Assembly (NCBI GenBank): GCA_028822575.1
Contig: JAPKDN010000035.1
Location: 1-12,838 of the forward strand
Direction: 5' to 3'
DNA: 12,838 nucleotides
Source of the DNA: Alphaproteobacteria bacterium
Lineage (GTDB): Bacteria; Pseudomonadota; Alphaproteobacteria; Thalassobaculales; Thalassobaculaceae
Shown here one piece after another: positions 1 to 7,312 of this stretch. Every line of letters starts with the position of its first letter. Within the stretch, counting starts at the first letter, position 1. The notes beneath the pieces were generated by a model that saw only the letters and a program-made list of their open reading frames with translations, was not told the origin of the DNA and ran no database searches. The position numbers were made by a program, and so were the translations under genes.

Positions 1-15
1 TCGTGGAGTACCGTC

Positions 16-909
16 ATGTCACCCAACCGGACCGAGATCAACGTCGAGGATCACGAGTATCTACGCCATGGCGACCGGGCGAAGCGGCTCACCCTGCATA
101 CACCGGCGGGCGACGGACCCTTCCCCGTCGTCGTCGATCTGCATGGCGGCGCCTGGAACAAGGGCGATCGCGGTGAATGCAATGAGCGTTGCGCGGTGTT
201 GGCCAGCCAGGGTGTCGCGGCGGCGGCTTTGGATTTCCGCCAGGCGGTGGACGGCTACCCCAGCTCGTTGGTGGATATCAATTACGCGGTACGATGGCTG
301 AAGGCGATGGCTGGCGCTCTGCGTCTCGATCCGACACGTGTCGGTCTTGTCGGGCAGTCCAGCGGCGGGCATCTCGCCATGCTCGCGGCGATGCGACCGC
401 ACGACACGCGCTATGCCGACCTACCGCTTCCCGGTCCCCTCGCGCCACAAGACGCCACGATTCAATGCGTGGTGATGACGTGGCCGGTAATCAACCCCCT
501 GTCACGTTACCGCCACGCGCTACGCCTGCGCGCCGGCGATAATCCGCCCAGCTGGATCGGCGATATTCCGGAACGACACGATACCTATTGGGGTTCCGAG
601 GCCGCGATGACAGAAGGCAATCCGACCATGGCTCTGGAACGTGGCGAGGATGTACGGACGCCGCCAACCCTGTGGGTCCAAGGCCGTCCGGACCCGATAC
701 ATGACTACAATGACCCTGAATCGGATTTCGATGGGAACGAGCCCGACCGTTTCGCCGCCCGCTATCGCGCCGCCGGGGGGAACATCGAGATCGCGGACAT
801 CGATCAGACCACCCGTTCGGGCGAGGCAACCCATCACATCGTCGCTAAATTCTGCCGAGAGCACCTCGTCACCGCCCCCACGGAAACGAACAAGGCGTCC
901 GCCGCCTGA
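16..909 (+). CDS. Alpha/beta hydrolase (BD-FAE / HSL-like esterase family)
   Basis: A 297-aa cytoplasmic alpha/beta hydrolase; no signal peptide is visible. The oxyanion-hole motif HGGAW is at residues 43-47. The nucleophile elbow GQSSG (113-117) places the catalytic Ser at 115. The acid is probably Asp226 in the GRPD turn, and the base is His273 or His274 in THHI near the C-terminus. This order is typical of the BD-FAE/hormone-sensitive-lipase group, which hydrolyses small carboxylic esters, and of related formamidases. The ATG follows a GTGGAG ribosome site by 6 bases. The cupin gene begins 42 bp downstream on the same strand, so the two are probably co-transcribed. In this setting it would free an acid from an ester or amide before oxidation. 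The substrate is unknown. The family call is firm; any narrower name would be a guess. Confidence 0.9.
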   Translation: MSPNRTEINVEDHEYLRHGDRAKRLTLHTPAGDGPFPVVVDLHGGAWNKGDRGECNERCAVLASQGVAAAALDFRQAVDGYPSSLVDINYAVRWLKAMAGALRLDPTRVGLVGQSSGGHLAMLAAMRPHDTRYADLPLPGPLAPQDATIQCVVMTWPVINPLSRYRHALRLRAGDNPPSWIGDIPERHDTYWGSEAAMTEGNPTMALERGEDVRTPPTLWVQGRPDPIHDYNDPESDFDGNEPDRFAARYRAAGGNIEIADIDQTTRSGEATHHIVAKFCREHLVTAPTETNKASAA

Positions 910-951
910 CTAATGTGCTAAACTGGGAACAATCATCGCTGGAGGATAATC

Positions 952-1461
952 ATGGGCTATTCACTCGAACAATTTTCGTCGGATTGCCGGCAGGCTCTAC
1001 TAAAGGATTCCGGTCCCGACGGCCTGGAAGCCGTACGCCAGTTCGTCGGCAGGGCCTGCGTCGACGAGGAATTCGTCGCCAAGCACTTCGCCCCGGACAA
1101 CAATGACCCACGCAAGTTGATCTATGAGGATCCAGAACTGAAATTCTGCATCTTCACCCATGTCCATGACGGCGCGAAGACCAGCCCCCCGCACGATCAT
1201 GGCCCCGCCTGGGCGATCTACGGCCAGGCCGCCGGCACCACCGAGATGACTGACTGGCGTTGCCTCACGCCGCCATCATCCGAAACACCGGGCATGGTCG
1301 AAAAGGTCAAAACTTATGAGCTGACGCCGGGCACCGCCTATGTCTACCAGATCGGCGACTTGCACTCGCCGCACCGGGAGGGCTCGACCAAGTTGCTCCG
1401 CATCGAGGGCATCAACATGGACGGCGTCCAGCGCGACGCCTTCATGGTCGCCGCGGAATAA
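952..1461 (+). CDS. Cysteine-dioxygenase-like cupin (predicted metal-dependent enzyme)
   Basis: A 169-aa single-domain double-stranded beta-helix protein. The first cupin motif is PPHDHGPAW (residues 79-87), with His81 and His83 as metal ligands, followed by GTTEM with Glu98. The second motif, GDLHSPHR (136-142... region), supplies the third ligand, His138. The His-x-His plus distant His arrangement and the segment between them match the cysteine dioxygenase / 3-mercaptopropionate dioxygenase superfamily (Fe(II), O2-dependent thiol oxidation to sulfinate). Many members of that group are uncharacterised and may act on other substrates. The start is fixed by GGAGG at 941-945, six bases before the ATG. 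It follows the hydrolase on the same strand by 42 bp and is closed by the hairpin at 1468-1510. Fold and metal site are well supported; substrate is not. Confidence 0.85.
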   Translation: MGYSLEQFSSDCRQALLKDSGPDGLEAVRQFVGRACVDEEFVAKHFAPDNNDPRKLIYEDPELKFCIFTHVHDGAKTSPPHDHGPAWAIYGQAAGTTEMTDWRCLTPPSSETPGMVEKVKTYELTPGTAYVYQIGDLHSPHREGSTKLLRIEGINMDGVQRDAFMVAAE

Positions 1462-1467
1462 TTTAAC

Positions 1468-1510
1468 AATAGCGGGGAGGCATCTCGGTCCGAGGTGCCT
1501 CCCCGCTATT
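1468..1510. terminator. Bidirectional hairpin terminator between convergent genes
   Basis: A perfect 15-bp inverted repeat has arms at 1468-1482 and 1496-1510. A G-U pair and a further CTCG/CGAG helix in the middle continue it to about 20 bp with a 3-base loop. It sits 6 bases after the cupin stop, and its right arm contains the TauD/TfdA-like gene's stop codon (1506-1508). The minus-strand transcript continues into a T/A-rich stretch (TTGTTAAATTATT), as expected of an intrinsic terminator. The plus-strand side lacks a clear T-run. Confidence 0.75.
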
Positions 1511-2369
1511 CCTCCAAGGTCGGCCCCGCGCCGGCCACGCGGGTTTGGCGCATGAAGTGACGGTAATTGTCCGCGTCGAAGCCTGTCCCTCGGTGCAGCA
1601 TGCAGCGGTTGTCCCAGATCACCAATTGCCCCGGCTCCCAGATTTGGGTGTGAATGTGGTCCGGCCCGGTCGCGCGGTCCAACAAGTCGTCCAACAAGAC
1701 CCGACTCTCGCCATCGCCCCATCCGGCGATGTTCCGAGCATGCGATCCCACATAATAGTTCTTCTCGCCATTCCCGGGGTTCCGGCGCACGAGCCTCTGA
1801 TTGATCGGCGGTAGCGAAGCGGCATGGGCCGGATCAACTTCCGCAACCTTTGATCGCGAGAACACGTAGTCGTGCACGACCTCTAACGGATCGATGGTCT
1901 CCTTGGTCGCGTCGGGCAGAGCGTCGTATGCGGCGCGAGAACTTACGTATTGGGTGTGACCACCCTCTTCTGGCACCTCATAGGCATACATGATCGACAC
2001 CAAGCTCGGCACTTTTCGGAACGAGGAATCCGTGTGCCACATGTTGTTGCCGCTCATGAATTTAGTGTGCGAGTGATCATTGCCCACGACGGTTCCATCT
2101 GGCCGCACATTGCCGATCGTGCCGAAATAATTGATCACCCCGTCCCGGCCCAGCGCGATGTGATTGGCCTCGGGCTCTCCCAATCGCCGTGTGAAGGCAA
2201 GATGTTTGTCATCGTCGAGCGATTGCTCTGGAAACACCAGGTATGAGTAGTCATCAATCGCCGCCCGGACGACAGACACCTGTTCGTCGCTTAAGCTCGC
2301 GCCGAGGTCGATCCCGGTGATTGTCGCGCCAAAGTCATCATGCAGAGGGTCTATGGAAAGTGTTGCCAT
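1506..2369 (-). CDS. TauD/TfdA family Fe(II)/2-oxoglutarate-dependent dioxygenase
   Basis: A 287-aa non-heme iron dioxygenase. The ligands are visible: WHTD gives His112 and Asp114, and WDNRCMLHRG gives the distal His259. Arg270 and Arg274 lie 11 and 15 residues after His259, the spacing of the 2-oxoglutarate and substrate-carboxylate/sulfonate arginines in TauD (His255, Arg266, Arg270). The family couples decarboxylation of 2-oxoglutarate to hydroxylation of a carboxylate, sulfonate or aryl-oxy acid, often releasing sulfite or breaking an ether. I chose the ATG at 2367-2369 because GGGAGG precedes it by 8 bases and the conserved N-terminus starts there; the frame is open upstream to 2522, but that part is not family-like. 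It diverges from the crotonase gene and converges on the cupin gene. The exact substrate cannot be assigned. Confidence 0.92.
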   Translation of the reverse strand: MATLSIDPLHDDFGATITGIDLGASLSDEQVSVVRAAIDDYSYLVFPEQSLDDDKHLAFTRRLGEPEANHIALGRDGVINYFGTIGNVRPDGTVVGNDHSHTKFMSGNNMWHTDSSFRKVPSLVSIMYAYEVPEEGGHTQYVSSRAAYDALPDATKETIDPLEVVHDYVFSRSKVAEVDPAHAASLPPINQRLVRRNPGNGEKNYYVGSHARNIAGWGDGESRVLLDDLLDRATGPDHIHTQIWEPGQLVIWDNRCMLHRGTGFDADNYRHFMRQTRVAGAGPTLEE

Positions 2370-2495
2370 GATCCGGCCTCCCAGTGTTTCCTTCATCCCG
2401 ATCCCATAGCATATTGCCTTAAAGGCGACGGGCAAACCGCCATCGCCAACCATTTCAAACCGGATATAGCACCGGATATAGCCTGGGAGCTCTTC
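2370..2495. promoter_or_regulatory. Divergent control region between the dioxygenase and crotonase genes
   Basis: This 126-bp gap lies between two divergent starts and must carry promoters for both if they are expressed. On the minus strand a weak candidate is TTGCCC (2430-2435) and TATGCT (2408-2413), 16 bp apart. Between them lies the interrupted palindrome GCCTT-A-AAGGC (2416-2426), a possible operator. Ribosome sites flank the gap: GGGAGG for the dioxygenase and GGGAG (2485-2489 region) for the crotonase. These are eye-picked matches and the promoter assignment is tentative. Confidence 0.4.
2459..2482 (+). repeat. 12-bp perfect tandem repeat, two copies
   Basis: ACCGGATATAGC occurs twice head to tail (2459-2470 and 2471-2482), 13 bases before the crotonase ATG. 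It may be a simple duplication or a pair of activator/repressor half-sites; only the repetition itself is certain. Confidence 0.85.
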
Positions 2496-3302
2496 ATGGC
2501 CGTCGTCGAAACCGAACAACACGGGCAGATCCTCGTCATTCGCATGAACCGTCCGGAGCGCCTCAACGCGATGGGCAGCGAAATGATGCAGATGCTGGCC
2601 GAGAAATGGCGAATGTTCCGGAAAAACCCGGACTTGGAGGTCGCCATATTCACCGGCACCGGTCGCGGTTTCTGCGCCGGCGAGGACATGAAGGAAACTC
2701 TTGAGAAAGGCGACGTTGGCAGCAATAGCGACATCAAGCCCGACGATCCCTTCATGGCGATGGAGCTGGAGAAACCGGTTATCGGCGCCATCAATGGGTT
2801 CGCCATGGGCGGTGGGTTCATGCTGGTTGAACGCACGGACCTCAGGGTCGCCGCAAACAACGCCATCTTCGAGGTTTCCGAGGCCAAACGGTGGCTACTG
2901 GGCGGCTACAACCATGGCACGGTCGCCAACATGCCCTACCCGGTCGCGATGGAGATGGCTTTCGGGTTCCGCTTCACCGCCCAGAGATTTTACGAGCTCG
3001 GGTTCCTGAATAGGGTGGTCGAGCCGGAGCAACTGATGCCGACGGCGATCGAGATGGCCGAGCATTTGCTAACCCTGCCCCCGGCATCGCGGGTAAACAC
3101 GATGCATATGATGCGTCAGATGCGCCCCGCGCCCACCGCCCAACAGGACCGCCTGGCCGAAGCCCTGCACCTCCACGGCGATACCAATGACCGGATGGAA
3201 TCCCGCGCCGCCTTCGCGGAGAAGCGCAAACCGAACTTCAAGGGTTGGGACAACGCCGAGGACCGTTACAACATGCCCAAGCTTTCCGACTTTCCCGAGT
3301 AA
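2496..3302 (+). CDS. Enoyl-CoA hydratase/isomerase family (crotonase-fold) protein
   Basis: A 268-aa crotonase-fold protein of normal length. The acyl-CoA oxyanion-hole segments are GRGFCAGED (56-64) and NGFAMGGGF (100-108). The usual LxxxCDxRvA box is present as LVERTDLRVA (110-119). Aligned by eye to mitochondrial enoyl-CoA hydratase, the Glu164 equivalent is Glu129 in EVSEAK, but the Glu144 equivalent is Met109 (GGGFML rather than GGGCEL). This argues against a plain hydratase and for an isomerase, hydrolase, decarboxylase or other branch. The ATG at 2496 is chosen for GGGAG seven bases upstream and for the family-like N-terminus; the frame extends upstream but looks non-coding. The CoA-transferase follows after 14 bp, so the two form an operon. 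The fold is certain; the reaction is not. Confidence 0.9.
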   Translation: MAVVETEQHGQILVIRMNRPERLNAMGSEMMQMLAEKWRMFRKNPDLEVAIFTGTGRGFCAGEDMKETLEKGDVGSNSDIKPDDPFMAMELEKPVIGAINGFAMGGGFMLVERTDLRVAANNAIFEVSEAKRWLLGGYNHGTVANMPYPVAMEMAFGFRFTAQRFYELGFLNRVVEPEQLMPTAIEMAEHLLTLPPASRVNTMHMMRQMRPAPTAQQDRLAEALHLHGDTNDRMESRAAFAEKRKPNFKGWDNAEDRYNMPKLSDFPE

Positions 3303-3316
3303 ACGGAGGCAGTACC

Positions 3317-4504
3317 ATGGGCGCGCTCGACGGGATCAAGGTCTTGGACCTTAGCCGAGTGATCGCCGGTCCCTATTGTTGCCAGATGTTGGCGGATAAT
3401 GGCGCCGACGTGATCAAGGTCGAGGCACCGGGCGGCGACATGAACCGCGGCTTTCCGACGATGATTACGCCGGGGCAAAGCACGAATTTTCTGTCCGCGA
3501 ACCGCGGAAAACGCGGCATCACCCTGAACCTCAAGAACCCCGAGGCCCGGCGGATCATGCACGCCCTGGCGGCCAAGATGGATGTGGTGGTGCAAAGCTT
3601 TTTGCCCAAGACCGCCGCGGCGCTGGGCGCCGATTACGAGACCCTGTCGCCGCTCAACCCTCGGATGATATATGCCTCGATTTCCGGCTATGGCGCCAAG
3701 GGGAAACTGAAGGATAAACCGGGTTACGACACCATGATGACGGCCTTCGCCGGGATCATGTCACTAACCGGGGAAGCCGATGGACCGCCCGCGCGACCCG
3801 GTGTGATCGCGGTGGATATGGCGACGGCGATGTTGGCCTATGGCGGTATAGTCTCTGCCCTTTTCGCTCGTGCCGAGGGGCGTGCCAATGGCCAAAGGGT
3901 CGATGTCTCTCTTTTAGAATCCGCTGTCGCGCTGTTGAGTTTCCGAGGCCTCAACTACCTTCAGCTGGGCAATGTCGATCAACGCGAGGGCGCCGGCTAT
4001 AATTCCATCACGCCCTATGGATCCTATCGCTGCGCCGACGGTGATATTCTCATCGGCGCCGCCACCCAAGGCAATTGGTTGAAGCTTTGTCGGGTGCTCG
4101 ACGCACAAGACCTCGCCGACGACCCACGCTACGCCGACAACGCCACACGGTCAGAGAACGCCGATGCCCTGCGCGTCATCGTGGAGCGGATTCTGGCTTC
4201 CGCGACCATGGATGAATGGCTGGAGAGGCTTGAAACCGGAGGTGTTCCCTCGGCCCCGATCAACACGGTCGACCGCGTCCTGGAGCATCCCCAGGTCCGG
4301 GCCAATGACATGGTGGTCGCCGCGCCGACCGCCGATGGCGGCACGATGGATTTGCTGGGCAACCCGATCAATATGTCGGCGACCCCAGGGAATGCCGGCA
4401 ACGCCCCGCCAACGCCAGGTCAGCACAATGCCGAGGTACTAGGGGAGATGTTGGGGCTTTCCGAGGCTGAAGTCACGGAACTCGCCAAGGATGGGGTGCT
4501 TTGA
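3317..4504 (+). CDS. CaiB/BaiF family class III CoA-transferase
   Basis: A 395-aa protein of the usual family length. It begins with the hallmark N-terminus LDGIKVLDLSRVIAGPYC, followed by GADVIKVEAPGGD (29-41). NRGKRGITLNL is at 62-72. GEADGPPARPG leads to VIAVDMAT, where Asp167 aligns with the catalytic Asp169 of formyl-CoA transferase that carries the acyl anhydride. The family moves CoA between carboxylic acids (oxalate/formate, carnitine, succinate/benzylsuccinate, sulfinopropionate). GGAGG (3305-3309) precedes the ATG by 7 bases and overrides the open frame reaching back to 3245. It lies 14 bp after the crotonase stop, so it likely activates the acid that the crotonase-fold protein then processes. 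It converges with the minus-strand SDR, with only 27 bp between stops and no clear hairpin. Confidence 0.94.
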   Translation: MGALDGIKVLDLSRVIAGPYCCQMLADNGADVIKVEAPGGDMNRGFPTMITPGQSTNFLSANRGKRGITLNLKNPEARRIMHALAAKMDVVVQSFLPKTAAALGADYETLSPLNPRMIYASISGYGAKGKLKDKPGYDTMMTAFAGIMSLTGEADGPPARPGVIAVDMATAMLAYGGIVSALFARAEGRANGQRVDVSLLESAVALLSFRGLNYLQLGNVDQREGAGYNSITPYGSYRCADGDILIGAATQGNWLKLCRVLDAQDLADDPRYADNATRSENADALRVIVERILASATMDEWLERLETGGVPSAPINTVDRVLEHPQVRANDMVVAAPTADGGTMDLLGNPINMSATPGNAGNAPPTPGQHNAEVLGEMLGLSEAEVTELAKDGVL

Positions 4505-4531
4505 TCGCCTAATGTATAAAACGCCAACCAA

Positions 4532-5296
4532 TCAATACGCCGAAATGCCCCCTTCCGCCGGAATCACCGCGCCATTGACCATCCGGGCCTCGTCCGAAGC
4601 GAGGAACAGCGCGATATTGGCGATGTCCTCCGGCTCTCCCGACCCGAAGGGATAGGCTTTCCAGGATGAGACCATCGCGGCCCGGCGGTTTGAAAAGGCC
4701 GCGCCGGAAGAGCGGCTCTTGATGCGGTCGGTGGCGATCATGCCCGGGCAAATCACGTTGGCCCGCACACCGTCCGCGGAATAGGCCCCGGCGAGGCTTT
4801 GCGTGAAGGAGATCAAACCGCCCTTGGCGGCGGAATAGACATGGGCTGGATGATTGCCGCGCAACGCCACCACCGAGGAGACGTTCACCACCGCGCCACC
4901 CCCACTGTCGATGATTTTGGGAATACCGAACCGGCTACACAGGAACGGGCCCTTGAGGTCCAGAGGGATGGTCCGATCCCAAACACTCATATCAACCTCG
5001 GTCACCACTGAATCCTCGGGCACGGAGCCGCCGGCGCAATTGAACAGCACGTGTAGCGCCCCAAAATGCTCGACTGCGCGGGCCATCGTCGCCTCGACGC
5101 TGTCCTCGTTGGTGACGTCGGTCGGCAAGAACAGCGCCGCCTCGCCGATTTCAGCGGCTGTCGCGGCGCCGGTTTCCTCGTTCAGCTCCGCAACAATTAC
5201 CTTTGCGCCTTCGCGCGCGAATATCATGGCCGCCGCCTTTGCGATCCCCGTCCCGGCGCCTGAAATCACCGCTACCTTGCCCGCTAGTCGCCCCAT
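4532..5296 (-). CDS. SDR family NAD(P)-dependent oxidoreductase
   Basis: A 254-aa classical short-chain dehydrogenase/reductase. The nucleotide-binding loop is SGAGTGIAKA (12-21), in which the last Gly of the usual GxxxGxG is Ala19. NCAGG (86-90) replaces the common NNAG. The catalytic residues are Ser140/141 in NVSSV, Tyr154 and Lys158 in VYSAAK. Glu37 at the end of the second strand suggests NAD(H) rather than NADP(H). RANVICPGMIATD (178-190) is the usual post-catalytic segment. The ATG at 5294-5296 follows GGAG by 4 bases; the frame is open upstream but not family-like. Family members oxidise secondary alcohols or reduce ketones. It is on the same strand as the amidase operon but about 300 bp downstream of it, so it may be transcribed separately. 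The substrate is unknown. Confidence 0.9.
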   Translation of the reverse strand: MGRLAGKVAVISGAGTGIAKAAAMIFAREGAKVIVAELNEETGAATAAEIGEAALFLPTDVTNEDSVEATMARAVEHFGALHVLFNCAGGSVPEDSVVTEVDMSVWDRTIPLDLKGPFLCSRFGIPKIIDSGGGAVVNVSSVVALRGNHPAHVYSAAKGGLISFTQSLAGAYSADGVRANVICPGMIATDRIKSRSSGAAFSNRRAAMVSSWKAYPFGSGEPEDIANIALFLASDEARMVNGAVIPAEGGISAY

Positions 5297-5598
5297 GACT
5301 CCATCCCCGTGATCAAATTCATCTGGCCAAAGCCTGCCCCCACGGTCCGGGCCTGCCAAGGGGGAACCGTGGCGGGATCGGCTCCATCAGGTGGAAGATG
5401 CACGTCGCCCAGGTCGCCCAAGGTGTCGGTGATGGCGTCCTTTGGGAAATCGCCGCATCCCGCGTCGCGGGCACGCCTATTCCCGCGATCAGGCGCGCCC
5501 GATGCCCCGCACTACCCTGGCCGGCAACATCACCGGCAATGAGGGGCCGATCAAAGCGGAGAAGTGACTAAAGGCGAGACTTATCCCTGCTTCACGGA
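5297..5598 (-). other. 302-bp gap without a confident gene; possible coding remnant
   Basis: No intact gene is convincing here. On the minus strand one frame is open for 75 codons from 5511 to the TAG at 5284-5286, overlapping the SDR start, but it has no start with a ribosome site and no recognisable motif. A second minus-strand frame contains the short peptide RARLIAGIGVPATRD, faintly like the central domain of thiamine-diphosphate enzymes. In GC-rich DNA such open frames arise by chance. The gap could equally hold the SDR promoter. A 7-bp inverted repeat, CCACGGT / ACCGTGG, lies near 5340-5372. No terminator with a T-run is seen after the amidase. Confidence 0.3.
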
Positions 5599-7029
5599 TC
5601 ACTGCGCTCCATCGATCATCGGTGCCTTGTGGTGGTAGTCGGTCACGCCTTGAAAGGCTCCGGCGAGCTGGAACAATCGCGTCTCGTCGAACGGCCGCCC
5701 AACCAACTGAAACCCCAAGGGTAAGCCGCTCTCGGAAAAACCAGCCGGAACGGTTAGCGCCGGAACGCCGTAATAATTCAGCGGCCGTGTGTAACCGGTC
5801 AGCCGCATCAACATTGCCGGCAGGGCCTCGGAATCTCCCACATCAAGCTCCGCGAGCGTAGGCGAGGCTTCTCCGACGCTCGGCAGGATGAGCGCGTCGC
5901 ATTTCGTGAACACGGCATCGATGAGCCGTTGCAGATGATGGGAACGCAGGCTCAGCGCCTCGATATAGCGGGTGGCAGGTACCGCCAGACCGATTTCAAT
6001 CCGCCGCCGAACCTGGGGCGAGTAGTCATCGCGCCTGGTACGCAACCATTTACGGTGCAAGGTCGCCGCCTCGGAGCGCGTAATGACGTTCGACAACGCG
6101 TTGAGCTCGTCTTGGTCGGGCATGGTGACCTCGACAATCTCGACGTCCATGCCGTCATAAACCTCAAGCGCCGCCTCGATGGCCGCCTCGACCTCGGCGC
6201 TCGGCGCGATACCTCCATGCCGCACGTCGATGCCGATTCTAATCCCCTTTACCGGCCTTGAAGTCGCGGCCTCGTAGTCGCCGACCGGCTCCAAACTGGT
6301 GGTGGGATCCATCGGGTCGGCGCCGGCGATTATCTCGTATAGCCGGGCACAATCCGCTGCGGTACGCGCCAAAGGGCCAAAACAATCAAGGGAGAACGAC
6401 AACGGCATTCCACCGTACCGGCTGACCCTGCCTTGAGTTCCCTTCATCCCGACCAGCCCGCACAAGGCCGCCGGGATCCGAACCGAACCGCCGGTGTCGG
6501 AGCCGAGCGCGCCATGAACCAACCGCCCCGCGACCGCCGAGCCAGAGCCAGAGGACGAACCGCCCGGCGCATGGGCAGTATTCCAAGGATTGCGGCAATC
6601 ACCAAAATGCAGGTTCTGACCAACCGGACCGCTGGCGAATTCCGACATGTTGAGCCCGCCGAGGCATAGCGCGCCGGCGGCGGCGAGCCGCTGCATGACC
6701 GTGGCGGTATGGTTCGGCACGAAATTCCGCTGGATTGCGTTGCCGCCAGTGGATGGCTTGCCAGCCCGATAGAACATGTCCTTATGGGCAAGCGGGACTC
6801 CATGCAATGGCCCGAGATCCATGCCGCGCGAACGGGCACGATCGGCCGCCTTCGAGGTTTCCAATGCCTCTTCGGCTTCCAAGCGAATGAAACAGTTGAG
6901 ATGCGGTTGCGCGGCTTCAATCCGTTCAATACAGGCGCGGGTAACCTCTTCGGAGGAAAACGCCCCGGACGCGATACCCTCAGCAGTCTCCACCAGGCTA
7001 AAATGCGTAAGCCGAGATTCCGCAGTCAT
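5599..7029 (-). CDS. Amidase signature family hydrolase (GatA/AtzE-like)
   Basis: A 476-aa amidase-signature serine hydrolase of full length. The Ser-cisSer-Lys triad is visible: Lys83 in GVPLAHKD, cis-Ser158 in PGGSSSGS, and nucleophile Ser182 in GSDTGGSVR; the 24-residue spacing of the two serines matches fatty acid amide hydrolase. The family cleaves C-N amide bonds. I chose the ATG at 7027-7029 because it forms an ATGA overlap with the stop of the upstream AtzG-like gene, which implies translational coupling; a GTG in frame at 7044 is the alternative. Pairing with an AtzG-like small protein recalls AtzE-AtzG, where the small partner is needed for a stable amidase complex. It is probably not the tRNA amidotransferase subunit GatA, because gatB and gatC are absent and the context is catabolic. 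The substrate is unknown. Confidence 0.92.
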   Translation of the reverse strand: MTAESRLTHFSLVETAEGIASGAFSSEEVTRACIERIEAAQPHLNCFIRLEAEEALETSKAADRARSRGMDLGPLHGVPLAHKDMFYRAGKPSTGGNAIQRNFVPNHTATVMQRLAAAGALCLGGLNMSEFASGPVGQNLHFGDCRNPWNTAHAPGGSSSGSGSAVAGRLVHGALGSDTGGSVRIPAALCGLVGMKGTQGRVSRYGGMPLSFSLDCFGPLARTAADCARLYEIIAGADPMDPTTSLEPVGDYEAATSRPVKGIRIGIDVRHGGIAPSAEVEAAIEAALEVYDGMDVEIVEVTMPDQDELNALSNVITRSEAATLHRKWLRTRRDDYSPQVRRRIEIGLAVPATRYIEALSLRSHHLQRLIDAVFTKCDALILPSVGEASPTLAELDVGDSEALPAMLMRLTGYTRPLNYYGVPALTVPAGFSESGLPLGFQLVGRPFDETRLFQLAGAFQGVTDYHHKAPMIDGAQ

Positions 7030-7265
7030 GACCCACCGCCCCACGCAGCTTTACCCCGTTCGGCATGCATCACACGCAGGAAATCTGCTGGCTCATCATC
7101 GAACCCGACCTCATTCGAGGCGGATTCAGCCAACGCGTCAATCGGGCCCAACATTCCCGCAAGACCATGCGCGTCAACCGGGTCGACCGAATAACGGTGA
7201 AATCTCTCAACCAGCGTCGCAACGAACGCCGCGTCGTAAGTCTGCCCTGCCTTCTCCTGGCTCAT
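7026..7265 (-). CDS. AtzG-like / DUF4089-type small amidase partner
   Basis: A 79-aa protein whose start is set by GGGAGG 8 bases upstream of the ATG at 7263-7265. Residues 10-50 read as two amphipathic helices, followed by the segment VGFDDEPADF (53-62), which resembles the C-terminal signature of the AtzG-like family (helical partners with a conserved acidic-Pro-x-Phe tail). Its TGA overlaps the amidase ATG. In the cyanuric-acid pathway AtzG forms an intertwined complex with the amidase AtzE; by analogy this protein probably stabilises or activates the downstream amidase. The glycine-rich end (AAWGGGS) is likely disordered. The family assignment comes from motif recall plus context, and a structure prediction with the amidase would test it. 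Confidence 0.72.
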   Translation of the reverse strand: MSQEKAGQTYDAAFVATLVERFHRYSVDPVDAHGLAGMLGPIDALAESASNEVGFDDEPADFLRVMHAERGKAAWGGGS

Positions 7266-7312
7266 CCGCCAAGCCTCCCGTTCTGAAGCTGTATTGTCGG
7301 GCCGCATCGCCG

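Noticed and set aside
2340..2495. N-terminal extension of the crotonase frame
   Set aside because: It would overlap the dioxygenase coding start and is unlike the family, while the ATG at 2496 has a good ribosome site.
2370..2522. N-terminal extension of the dioxygenase frame upstream of 2369
   Set aside because: The ATG at 2369 has GGGAGG at good spacing and the conserved N-terminus; the extension would cross the divergent control region and the crotonase start.
3245..3316. Earlier start for the CoA-transferase inside the crotonase gene
   Set aside because: GGAGG at 3305-3309 and the hallmark N-terminus place the start at 3317.
4505..4531. Terminator between the CoA-transferase and SDR genes
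   Set aside because: The 27-bp gap between the two stops has no evident inverted repeat or T-run.
4854..5312. 152-codon plus-strand open frame
   Set aside because: It lies antisense to the SDR gene, whose motifs are intact; its composition is the Ser/Thr/Pro-rich shadow of a GC-rich gene.
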